A stretch of 64,000 bases of DNA from Lethocerus indicus. Lineage: Eukaryota > Arthropoda > Insecta > Hemiptera > Belostomatidae. The position numbers and the translations under genes are program-made. A model generated the notes under the pieces. It saw nothing but the letters and a program-made list of their open reading frames with translations. It ran no database searches and was not told the origin of the DNA. Of the stretch, positions 24,601-38,000 are shown one piece after another. The number at the start of each line of letters is the position of its first letter. The first letter of the stretch is position 1. The stretch is from the NCBI GenBank assembly GCA_019843655.1, contig JACDQD010000105.1:5270001-5334000 (forward strand). Direction: 5' to 3'.

Positions 24601-27600
24601 ACTGAAAATTTAACTAGTGACAATTAAGATCCTTATTGAGGTGTTCTCCTTTTAATAAACTTAGGACCATTCTAACCCCTTGAACGCTCAATACAATCGC
24701 TAAATTTCTTCGCATTTAATTTATTTAACGTTATTTACCTGAAATTTGGCCTATAGCTAATTTGAATTCCTTATCTCCGTTGTAGTGAATTCAACCGGCC
24801 AGGTGACAATGGCGGCGTTCCAATTTGACTAAAATAACCAGGAAATGGGAAATTTGATTAAGTGCAGAAATTTAATTTTGTCAGCCGAACAGCTCCGTCC
24901 AAAATTGAGCTGTGACGAGAGTGGATGTCTAATATAATGGGCGTATTCTCGGTAGAGGAATTTAGGGCAGAGCTTTGAGGTTGTGCTCTTAGATTAGGGC
25001 GTTGAAAGCTTGACGCCGCCTGCCTCAACACCTTCCACGAACCGCACTAACCCGGTTCAACACTCCCCCCCCCGTTCTCTAAGAGTTTGAAATTAACAGC
25101 GAATATTCCGAAAATCACAGTTGCCGCCTTCTAACACAGTTCTAAATTAAACATAATTTTTGTTTCCTGCAGTAAGATGTTTAGTGAATAATGGACTGCT
25201 ATTTGAATATTTCTTTAATATTAGGCGAATTTTCTTTACCTCAATATAGACCGTTTCCCCCTAACATTATACTGTGTTGTCGTGGAGTTTGATTCCGAAT
25301 ATAAAACTACTACGATTTAATTCCATGGGTGGTTAAGTCCGAAATGCGCTTCCTACCTCTGCACGCGAGCTGTGATAATTTAATTTTGTATATCCCTATT
25401 ATGACGTCTGCAATAAATTTGAACCCGTTAGGCATTGGTCGTCATACATGCTACATTCTTATTCAAAAATGTTATAAACATGTAGGAAACTTCAGAAATG
25501 GAATGATTAGCGCTGAAAGGTCGGGTTTCGTACTGCAATATATCTGTTCGATATTTATACGTTTAACACATTGTTGCCCAGTTTTTAATTATATTATCTT
25601 CTGAAACATATCTGTACCATAATGGGATAAGTATAATACATTCAACTGGCCTATGAATAGAGTACGTACCCCATTTACAATCCGCAATATCAAACTATCC
25701 TTGAACATTTCCCTCTAGGTCGACTATTCTCTGCGCATTTTAATGCTCGAGCTTAATTTTACCGGAAACTCTAGAAGAAAAAGAAGACTACTATTTTCTA
25801 TAACGAAAAAATAATTCAAATTCAAAATAGATTAGGGCAAATAAATTATGAAGCCGTAAATAGTGTATGTTGCAGACTATCTTTGACCACACCCTCCCGG
25901 CTGTCGGTAAATATTTAGCGGGCGGGCCTCGGCAGGTTTGGGCTCGGATTCGGGCCGGAAACCGGCAGGCGGAAGTTCCGGTTTTGTCGGAACGGAAAGC
26001 GGGGGGGGGGCTCTGTTTTCAGCCGAGGGGGGCCTCTGAATTGATGCAGGAAATTTCCTGTTGGGAGTACATCTGGCGTGGGGACGCAACTCTCTCTCTC
26101 CCTCTCTCTCTCTCTCCCTCTTTCTCTCTTTCTCTCTCTGTCCGCACTTGAATTATTCAACCGATAGGCCTCATCCCCTTCCGCGTTTATAACGTTATGT
26201 TATACAGCAGAATTTACTGTTCTGGATACAGACGGTAAATAAGTTGGGCTGGCAACTAAGTCATTGCGGATTTCACCGGTGAGACGCGTTATGAAGACGG
26301 GTACCGATAAATTAACCCGAAATACGTTAATAATTGCCCTCCTATTCATTAAATCTAAGGAAATAACGAGTTTATCATATCATGTACATGATATCATATA
26401 TAATACATTCATTCCGTACCGGATTACACCGGTAGATAGCAATTTGAATCGTTTGATACAAATAAAAGGTCGATATATGGGACACCTCATAAAACGCGGA
26501 CGGAAGTATGCGCAATTATTTAGTTGCCAGACTAAATGATTTGAATGATGCTCATTCTGGCTTCCGTGTCTTTCGTCCGTGTTTTTCGCTAATTCTTCAA
26601 TCCTTAATTTCTTGTGACTTTAACTCAAGATCTGGTTGTATTCTTTCATCTACCTTTCCAAGGTTTTCAGCTTTTTTGTGGTTTCGGCTTCTGGCCTTTA
26701 AATTGGATTAATAAAAACATCGAGAAAACACATACTTATTCTGAAACTGCGTAGACACAAAATAAAATACGATTATTTTAAACACTCCCTTCCCTAATTT
26801 ATATTTGGAAATAAAAATTACAGAGTTAAAATTTTGAAATATGCAGTAAATAATTTTGTGGCAGTACAGCGAAATGTCAAAATATCGGTATCTAAATCTG
26901 GCACAAAAATTCTCTTGTTTTATTTATCCGGAATCATTTAGGAGCTACTAGTTTCATGGAAAACAGTAAAATTTAACAAATGCATTTCATCTATCATAAG
27001 GGACAAATTATTTCTCAAGTTTGTTGATTTGTACAAAGAATAGGTTTCTTGGTGAATGATTACTGCCACAGGTATATATAGTTATAATATTCAACAAATT
27101 ATTTATCGAAAATAGTCCTACTTGTATGGAAGGATGGGCATGGTGAGTTGATCTTACTGCATACAAAGAAGGACTACATTTTCATCTCGAAGAATTCATA
27201 TTCCCGCTTCCTCCGAATAAAGTTAATTTAACATCGCAGGGTTATTATGCGGGAGAGGAGATAACGGCTTGAATAAATAAGCTCTTTCACTTCGCATTGT
27301 CCTAAGCCTCCAGCAATTTCACTCGGAATAAAAAATGAACGAACGATCTCGCATCACTTTGCGAGGGGAAAAATGTTCAAATTAACGTTGCGTAATTTCC
27401 GTTCATCAGATGGGAACTGGTGGGCTAACAAACGGGTGTTTTCGAAAATAAGCTTTCGGACGTATTCCATAATAAAATCGTATTCTTCCAATTCCAGATA
27501 TTTGCAGTTTAATAATTTAAAGAATAACAATAAAAGGTAGAGAAGGCGGAAATTAATGGGAATCAATTATAGAGGCGACTGTAAAAGCTAAAACAAAAAT

Positions 27601-30600
27601 AGCCCGCAGCCGAGGTCTTCATTCATTTCGAGATGGAAATTTTTGTCCTGACAACAGAGCGGAATTGAAAACATTTATCCAGCGTAAAATGGGGCCGACC
27701 TAATTTCGGATGTGTTAACGGGTTGTGTTGAAGCCGGTGATAAACTGGCTCCGCTACCGGCCTCCAACCACTTACAATTTCTCATCCCCTCTATCGGCTC
27801 ACCGATAAAATCGATTCGATTCACTACCCGTACCACGGTTCGTTTTTGATTATCGGCAAATATTTTAACAGGGTAGTTAGGTATTATATACTAGTATTAT
27901 ACACATTTATAGCGCTTAATCGGATTCCAATATGAGTTAAATCCATACGATATGGAATTTGTAGTTATGTCGAGAAGCTGATGTTTCCAAATCAGTGGAC
28001 CGGAGTTAGGGGGTTTATTCTTTTAATACCTTTTACGCATCACGGTCAGCAACTATTGCAGTTATGTGAGTATCGGTAGAAAAAATACGAGCGCCACCGA
28101 AACGGATACGTTAAGACGGATGGATACTTCTGCTAGGTCCGAAGATAGCGTGGCCCAAACCGGGTGGCGAATATTGTCGGGCTGTAGGAGGGGAGGGAAT
28201 CAATAGCGGGGTGGAGGAGGAGGAGCGGGGGCGGTGCCGAGTTGCCGCCCCCGCCACCGCCCCCGGCCCTCGCCGGCCTACCGCAGTCATTAGAATCCCC
28301 CGCAGTCTGAATGGAAAACGGATTATAGAGGCCCAGAAACCAGTTTAGGGCCACCTCCTCCCCCTACCCCATTCGCAACCTAGTATTGATTCAAATTAAA
28401 CCCGACTAACGCTGCCATATAAATATGGTCAGGGGGAGGATGTGAAAAAGGACCTTGTTGAAATCATTCTACCCCAATCATTTCAGGCCGCAATTAAGAA
28501 CAATCTACGTCGTCCCATTCTCTGTCACTACCTTTTTCCATTCCGGTATTTTTAAATTCCAACATCGGCAATTAGTCTCTGCGCGATTGCTGTAAATTTA
28601 AACAAAAAGTGTCACAACGATTGGACAATCGTAACAAATACAATCATTTTCCATATTTCTAAAAGTCCCTTTTTTCTGGAAATATCTTTATAAACTCTAA
28701 GAAATCATTTCAAACAGTATAAAAACTTCCGCTGAAAACGATGCTAAATTTTAATTTACTACCTGAATATTTTAATGGACAATGTATAACACCTTGATGA
28801 AAAAATGTATTCGACATTTGTGCCACCCGCAGCATTAATTGAAGGGAGTAAAAAATATTTCGCTTCGAACAAATCCCAGGTTATCTGTACGTATATAATT
28901 CAAACTATTTTATCAAACGGAGTACAATCGTGACACGGTTACGAAAATTCAGTGAATCCCAAAATATGTAGGGGAATAGGGGGGCTTGATAAGTTAGATA
29001 CAAGCTATATAGATTTGGTATATCCAATTTTAGATTCCGTAGTTTAATGGCGAAAATGGGGCCCATTTATCCGTCGGAGGAAAATTGATCTCTTCCCGAT
29101 AGAACTTCCCGTCCGTTAAACTTTATTTGAACCGTTTAGGTGGTTCGGGCGGGGGCCTGCATATTGGCCCCGGAAGATATTGAAAACCTCGGTCGACCCG
29201 ATGGGATGAAACCGATATAACTTTTGCATGGTCACAGGCCACCGTACTGGATTATTTATTGGTTGAAACATTTATGTGTTTATTACAGTCGTTGGCCTCA
29301 TTTTTGTTCTTTATTTATACCCAAGTACTTTATTCTTGTAGGTTCGTGATGTTTCTGTCTCCTCTCGCTGGTTTGGTCTTTTGCTAGGAGGAGGAGACAG
29401 AAACATCACGAACCTACAGTATTCCAACCCCTCGCAGACCACAAAACAGGTATATCAAATTACTTTATTCTTGTTTAAAAAAGCTCACCTACTCCAATGA
29501 CTTTCAAATTTAGCATACTCTATTACCTTAACCGGAGTGAAAATATAACGGATAGGGCAAGGAAACCCTATGGGGGTTCTCTCTCCGTCTCTCTCTGGGT
29601 CTCCGGTCCCCAATCGGACACAATCCAGGCTCGAACTGAAAATATAATTGGGGCTCAACCGATGGCATGTTTCGCGGTAAATTTCGCCACGATGGTACTT
29701 TTAACGTCTATTTTTGTTATTGAAACGTTGGGCGGTGAGTGGAAGGCCAATACGGGAAAAAATACTGCGGTGAAACAGAGCCGCCAATTTGAAATCAAAT
29801 TAAAACCGGATCCGTGTAACTAATCCGTGTTAACATAAAAGCCAAGTGTCGAGTCCCCTTCCATAGGGACTTCATAGGGAGACATTTCATTTCCCCAAGC
29901 CCTGTTAACAACACCAAATATCTGTTTTTTAATACTCGTTTTGCCGCGCTTCGTTCCGCACATTTATTATTAGATTCAGTAACCTGCGAATACCCCGTAT
30001 TTTGAATTACTAGTTTGCTCGTCTAATCGACAATAATCACTGATGTACTGGAAAACAGTTGTTCTAGATTATACTCTTATATGAGAAATATGTCATAACT
30101 CATTCCCTGTATCACAAACTCGGCTATATGTTACCATCCAATAGCGTTGAATTTTTAAATTTATTCTGTCCGCCAAAATACTTCCTTTCTGACAACACCG
30201 AAGACAGCAGCAAGATTTGACAAAAATAGGGTGGTCTCAGGACCGGTACTGAATTTCTTTTTAAAGTCGTCCCCGCAATTTGGGGGATTAGTCCGGTCCA
30301 ACGGAAGTGATCAAAGTTCTTCCATCTCCAGAGCAGGAACTTTGTTTCACCGATTCCAAGTGTGCGGTTTTTATTGTCGGGCCAACTCAGTGATCGGAAA
30401 ACTTTTCGATACGAAAGAGGCAGGGACCTTATCGGAGGGTACAATTACTTAGAGGACTCGTCCCTAACGTTACAAACATCTAAACCGGTGCCCTCCCCAT
30501 ATAACATATGTGAAACAGAAGACAATAAGAAGACAATGTTGTGGAAATCATGTGAGGAGACCTCGCTTTCTTCTGGTATTGTTGGGTTAAAGGCAGTAGA

Positions 30601-32074
30601 TAATTTCATTGTCTTTATGTTCCCACAGTGTCCTTCAGGCATGCATTCAAAAGATTGGCCCAGCAAAAAATTAGTAAAATAAATATTATTTCTTTTACAA
30701 CGTCCCCGATTGTTCCGCATTCTGTCTACATGCTGGTTGTAGAACACTCAATGTATTCTGAATTAATCGATACTTAAAAAAGCTGAGCTATTGTGGAATT
30801 TCGTTGGAAGATTTGAGATATTCCGCCCGATAGCTTATTTACCGGAGCCTCGCGTTACGAGGCTACAATACAAATATTTCACTTCTATCGACAGCAAATG
30901 GGAACCGGTGATAAGATTAGACATGCTGGGGTGCCTGGGGCGGGGTCGGGGGGGAAACAAAATATTTTATCTCCCCGGCAGCCGGCCATGTTTCACAAAT
31001 TATCTGACCGCTATTGGAAGGAAAATAGATGACCGATTATCTACATACATCGACTGGCAGTAAATTCAATTTGGATAAATTAATAATCTTTTTATCGTTT
31101 ATTAATCGTTTGTTCGAGTGGTTTTACGATCCTCTATAAATTACCCCTATAGAACCAACAGAATTATTACGGTAATCCATTTCAGCAAATTTAAATATAA
31201 TCCAAACATCTACTATTTAAACCGTCTAAATTTAATCCTGTATTTCACAAATGATTAATGCAGAACAAATACTTTCATTTGTTCGATTAATTCTTAATTT
31301 CCTAATTGTGAGAACTACAACAACACTGCTCTAACGACAAGGCTATTATGCCGATTCTTGAAATTACATCCTAATCATATATGTTGCAAAATATTTCTAA
31401 CGTGTGGAAACCGAAATCGAAGGGTGATGCTATTACGAAACCAACTGAACTTGTATTTTAATTTCATTCGTGTTTATTTTGTTTGATAAAAGTAATGGAA
31501 CGTGCAACATTTCGTTTACCCCACCTTTTGTACAACTTTTTTTTCTGTTATCTTCAGTCGGTTGTGAATTTCAGATTGAAAGCTTTCACTTTTCTAGAAG
31601 GGACGGTATATCCCTGGAGCTTAAAGTTCAAGGCTCGGCGCCGGGTGGACCCATCACCTCCGAATTTAATCCTGGCCGACGTTTAAACCGACCCTGCTTT
31701 TCCCTTAGGAATGGCCCAGATAAAAGTCCAACCTTCGGCTCTAGGGCTTTTATCGCTAACCGAGTGAAAGACCGCACGACCGCCTGGGACCTCTCAATTC
31801 CAGTCTCCAGACATCAGTGGACCGCTTAACATGTAATTCTATATCTTAGGTACATTCAAATAGTTACAGCGATCCTTAATGCGTGTGTCTGACTGTCTAA
31901 AAACAAATGTAGGCATCCCCTAAAGGTAAATCGCAAGGATGGAACTTTGAATGCATAATTTATTGAATGGGCGCTAATACTAAACCCGCATAACTGCTCT
32001 GTAACCCCCATCTGCATCAAGTGCGCCGTCATTTGATCACCTATTGCCATTTACCGACATAGTCTACTTAAAAA

Positions 32075-32120
<46 letters not shown>

Positions 32121-34977
32121 CGATAATATTTTAAGGATTTATTATTCAGTATAAACTCCAAATATTTGTATAGTGAGGAAATTATTAATCACCACATTAG
32201 GAATCAGAGAATGGTCGATAATTAATCCTTGCAAAGTCCTTTTTGGATTGAAACGATTTCACCCTTTGTAATTTAAATGGCACCTGTTGATTTCAGAAGG
32301 AGAAACCCATTTGTCTTCCAACAAGATATATGTACTAGAATATTTTTCATGGGAAAATATCGTCAGCACAGTTAATCACTGTCAAAGTTGGAACCGATAT
32401 ATTTTCGATCCAGCGTTTCTGGTTTCTAGCCGGGGGTCCTAGAAGTGGGATCAGATGTCCCATTAACAGCGGCTCTAATAACGATAAGAGTTTTAGTTTG
32501 TGAAAGGGCGCGCAAATGAATATAAGGGCGCACCAAAATAAATCCTCAGCATTGAAGTTATAACGAAACCCGATTCTGAAAATATGACCAAACTGAATAA
32601 AATTACTTCGTGTATTGGTTTATTTTTGCCTCTCGGAACCGCCCCCATTTTTCATCGATCGCTGCCTGCATTTAATTTTACTTATAAATGCGAATATGCA
32701 ATGAACGAAGAGATCCGAATGCCAGTCAACCGGTGTTCGGGTCGAATGAATAAAACATTAAACGGAAGGGTACACACGGATACGAATTGAATTGATTTTT
32801 AAAAGAACGGGGATCCATTCCAATCCCGTCGGGGGGAAAATATACGAACGCAGATTTATTTTTCGACGGTCTGACTATTCGGTCGGAATTCTGATTCACA
32901 ATCGGACACGATTGTGACACAACCTATCGTGACCCATTTTCCGGCCAGGAGATAATGAATCTCAATGACAAACACGAATGTCGGTCAAGGCAGTTTCACA
33001 ATACAAAAAAAAAATTCCAGAGAATGTGGCCCATCGATGTTGAAGCAACACGAGTAACAGAATAAAGGCGTTGATGTTTCCTTCGCCCGAACAGTGAGAA
33101 ATGTCGGATTCGATCGGGCTTTTGATCGGTGCTCGAGGAAAATGGCGACTGAAGAGTCGTTTTGAGGAGCTGTAAATGCGCTCCGTTTGGGGCTAACATC
33201 CCCTCAGTACAAAGCCAATTCTTTTCTAGCCAGATAAAACTCCAGGGGGGGGGGAAGAGAGAGCGGAGGCCACAACTCCGGTGTCTTTAAGGGGCGGGGG
33301 GTGATAAGTGGGGAGAACAGTAGGCAGGAATTTAGTGTCCCATCCATTATAGAGATAAAATCTTAACACTCCCTCGAACCCTGGAGCCAGAATTATATTT
33401 GGAGAAAGAGAACAGTCTAGCACTCATTCTACCCTTCAACCCCCACCCCCAACCCTTCTTCACAGTCCTGCGTACTTAACGGCTTCGCGAGATAATTTTT
33501 GTTGGTGTTTCTAAGTTACACGTTGTTTATTAACTAGGTTGACATGACTTGTTCAGTAGTCCCAAGCTACTGCCATGAATTTCATTCAGGCAAATAAATA
33601 GCGTTTTAGATGCTGATTGTTAGATTAACAATCGATTTTGTTGCTGATGATTAGATCACCGAGAACGGTGACAGTTGAGGATATTTAAGGCTGCCGGAGT
33701 GTGAAAGTGAAAATGGAAAATCATGACGACGATATCTAATTCACTGTTAATGAGGTATGATGGAAAATGAATGTTTACAATGTGTTCAGTGAAAACATTC
33801 CGCGTTAGTAGATAAAAAAAATGATGAGTTAACATTTTGTAAAGCTAGAATGAAATATTAATTGGGACCGCCGGGTGTACACAGCTCAATTATACTCTGT
33901 GAAAATATTGACTCTTACAAAACTGCAAGCACTAATTAGCCCCTGCGGCTGTAGCTCTATAGCGGGACGCCATATTTTAGAATTATTCTACGGCGATGAA
34001 TCGCGAACAAATAAACTAATTTAGCAGTGTTCATTTTCTGTACGAAAATCCTATTGAGGGACCGGCGAAGGATGTGGGCTCTTGGTGCGTGTTCACGGCA
34101 AAATTCTGCCGTTTAAAAATAATATAATATTGCAATATCCATAAACTTGAGGATGGTATAGTGTGGGAACTGTTTATGGGATTCATTGAATTTGAATTAT
34201 TATTTAAATTTTGTTGTGACTAATATATGAAAAACACGGGATTTTTCCAAATTAATTCAGTAAAAATGGAAAACATTCACTATTGAAGGTTGACTGAATT
34301 CAGAAATATAAATAGAGCCGGGGTCGACTTTGCAAAAGAGAAGTTTGCAAAGTGCTTTGAAAAGGAGAAAGGCGGGGTTATTAGTTTTTGAAGTCGGGTA
34401 TATCCCCGGCCATATACCTTTAATTTTTGCCCCAGAATAGCTTCGGGGCAAAAGAAAACGGAGACATTTTTGCACTGTTTTCAAAGTGAGCGCCCGTTTT
34501 AATTAAAGCCGACATTCTCATTGTGACTCCTATTTAATGAAACTTTCCTCTAAAATAACCTAGCTTGAAGACCAGCGCTTCCACGCAGGACTATTCAACT
34601 TGGATTTAAATAGGGAATGATATATGCGGTGACTAACGGAGAGCTGAAGTTACTCGTTATTGTTACTGAGCTTCAAACGCTTATCTCACATTCGCAAACA
34701 TGTACATTGAATGCAGTAAACAATTATAACGCAACTGTATTACCTTCTTCAATGGTAAATAAGTTTATACGATTTGCCATTAATTGCGTAAATTAAATAT
34801 ACGAATTAAACAAAACCGTATATGATTAAAATTCTGTGTTAAAGATAAATAATTGAACAAACAATCCTTTTGTTAACTAAAAATAAATTTATTATTTACA
34901 CCCCATTTTAAATAAGTAATAATTATACCTTAAACGTATACTATCGCAATGGTGGTAGGAGAAATACTATCTCAAGC

Positions 34978-35024
<47 letters not shown>

Positions 35025-38000
35025 TATATTTGTAAACATATATGTGTGTGTGTGTGTGTGTGTGTGTCTACAAATAAATTTAGCCAGCCCATAGAGGTAA
35101 ATCGTACGGGTAGGACTTTGAATGCATAATTAATTAGACGGCGCTAATACTAAACCCGCATAACTACTCTGTAATCCGAATTGCATCAAGTGCGCCGTCA
35201 TTAGGTCACATATTGCGAATCACCCACATAATCTAGTTAAAAGAGTTTTGTTCACACACTCTCTCTCTCACATATATAGATATATATTTAAGTGAAAAAA
35301 CATATATACGTGAATTTAAAAAAATATCTGGGACACCGTATTATCCTGGGCTTGAGGAAATATCGATCATAGAAACCATAGAGGACGGTTTTCTCTTTTT
35401 AGGCGAAATCAGACAAAAGTTCACACCAAATATGACATTCCAAACCGTTTCAAATAGTATATCAAACTATATGTCGATATGGAAACCCATCCGAAGGGAC
35501 ATGGACTACTGCGCCATTGGGTAGATCTCCTTGAGAGGACTGTGTTGCGTGGGCGGTGGAGGGGGTGGCGTGAGCACGCTCAAATTGGTATTGATTTTTA
35601 CAATTTGCCAGTCAGCCACCCGTCCGGTTGCTCGGCGACGCGCCACGAGAGAGAGGGAGGGATGGAGTGAAGGAGTGGGGGAGAGATGGGGATAGAGAGA
35701 GAGAGCTAGCCAGAGGGATTTAATTAGTAGCTTTCAGCAACATCATCCTATTACCGGGACGGAGAACCTTACGCAGAAACGTAATACAGCTCCAAAATAA
35801 TTTGCCCCTGTTAAAGAGACGGAATACACTCACGAAGTGGGGGCGGTGCCTCGACAGCGGCGATAATGGTTTCATCCCCGACTCGATAGTTCAGCGTTCG
35901 TCAAAACGAAAAAAAGTGCGTTAAAAGAAGCGATAATAAAAGAATTAGAATCAATTATCAATTTAAAAAAGCATTATGGGTCAATAAAAGAAAATATTCA
36001 ATACCATTATAAAACCGGGTGTATAGACCGAATTTAAATCTTTAATCCTAACTTTAAGTGAAATCGCGCTTATATGTGTCCAATTATAAAAGTCGTTTGG
36101 CAACGGATTAAGTCAGAATGTCAGGCCTGCGAAATTGCCACCAATCATGGAACAGAAGTGATGAAAGGTCATTACTTTGGCCAGCGTTGATTGGGCAAAG
36201 GGCCGTTTCAAATGGCGGCCGGATCTAATCGAAAAGTGTTTAATTTAAACCGATACCGAGAGACAGAGGCGGCCATTGTGGCTGGGGCCACAGCTCCGAG
36301 GCGGCGTTTCATTTGCGGTTTCCTCGGAAATTCATCGCTTTCCAATTTTCAGGATGCCGTTCACCCCCGCACCCACGTCCACGCCCGAGGCTAGAAAATA
36401 ATTTTCCCCTACTCGACAAATCTAAATTGGGAATTAGCGGCCACCCGCCTGAGGGTGTTTTCAATTTCAGCCAGTTGTGGACAATTTGCGAAATCTGTTC
36501 TGCAGACGATCAAATTAGTGGACGGAATGGAATATCGTAATTATAAAAATATTTTCGAGATTATTTAACTCTTATTTGAGAATTGAAAAAAGAATCCTAG
36601 TCTGTTGTGATTTAACGTGTTGCATCACTTGTCGTCTTGTCGAACGCGTTGTCTGTCGGGAATTCGGGCGTTTAAACAAATTTAAAATAAGCGGGGCTGA
36701 GATAACCGACTTGTTGAGACAGTTAAAGAGGAAGCTGAGTTAAGTGGAAGCGAAGGGAGGGGAGGCCCTTAGCCAGACATCACCCCCTTTCCAAACACTA
36801 AATAAATATTGTGCCTTAAGATTCGACCTTAGACCAGTCCACACAATCTAAATCTTTCCCGTCTCTTACTGACTTAGTACACATATAGTACGGTGGTGTT
36901 AGTACCAATTTTAATGTAATTGTTTTAAACGGACATCTTATTTAAACTTCAAATTTTATTTATTGAAACCCCTTCCATATTTTATTCTCTTGCTAGTGAT
37001 AAAAAGTTCCCGGAATTATTAAAAATCATATCCTCGATCGATCAGTTTACTAACACGTAAACGTATGATATTTTATGATTATCGAGATTGAAATTCACGG
37101 GTTTTCATGATCAAAAGTCATTTTATAACTATATTTAGTTATAATATAGTTATAACTATATAACTATATTATAACTATATAAATATATTTTATGCTAACG
37201 GATACAGAGAGAGTAGAGTAGAAAAGGAGGGGTTGAACATGTCGTTGTGAAATATGCCGTAAATATTGTGGCACGGCTCGCGGTTGAAATCGATCGGGGT
37301 CTAACGAAGTTGCCCGAATCTTGTTTATCCGTTAAGGTGGATTTCCATAGGGCCGCCTCCCGCGGGCTCCGCCTTATTCAATTCCACCCCCGCGACCGTT
37401 CCCAATCGTCGCGAGGTTTGAACAAACGAGGGGGCCCCACCGTTTCTCTCTTTCATCCCCCAATTTCTCCCTTTTCATCCCCCTACCCGCCACCACACCC
37501 CCAGTGTCACACTGCTCGAGCTTGCCGCGAGCCCACCAACCCTAACTAGCCTTCTCAAATTCGGATAGTTTATAGTAGGAATTAACATACCTAATTGACT
37601 AATTTACCCACATTATCTACTAGATGAACTGTTCATCCGTAAAATTAATTATCATCAGGTCATCAGGCGTTATCGTAATATCAGGTGTCACGCGTGACAA
37701 TTCCAGCACTGAAGGCAATACATCAATATAATAAAAGGCGATTGGGAAAAATCATTTTTGGAGAATATATCATTTTTAATTTCGTCTGTTATTCGTAGCG
37801 CGTTCGTGGCTAAGGGAGACGAAATAAACGCTGAATTCTCTCGCGTGGAATTTTCTGAATTTAAAATTCATGAAAATTCTCGTTCGGCCTCTCGTACTTT
37901 CGCTTGGTGGAGTAAAAAAGGTGAAGGAACGTCCGGGAAGGGTGCCAGTAGGGTGGGTTTAGGCGGCAGTAAAATTGTCCGGCAGAAGCCAGTGGGAAGA

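Noticed and set aside
35136..35202. Twister or hammerhead ribozyme
   Set aside because: The UAAUAC after the closing stem recalls twister loops, but I could not fit the remaining conserved parts. The hammerhead CUGAUGA core is absent. Kept only as an untested possibility in the module finding.
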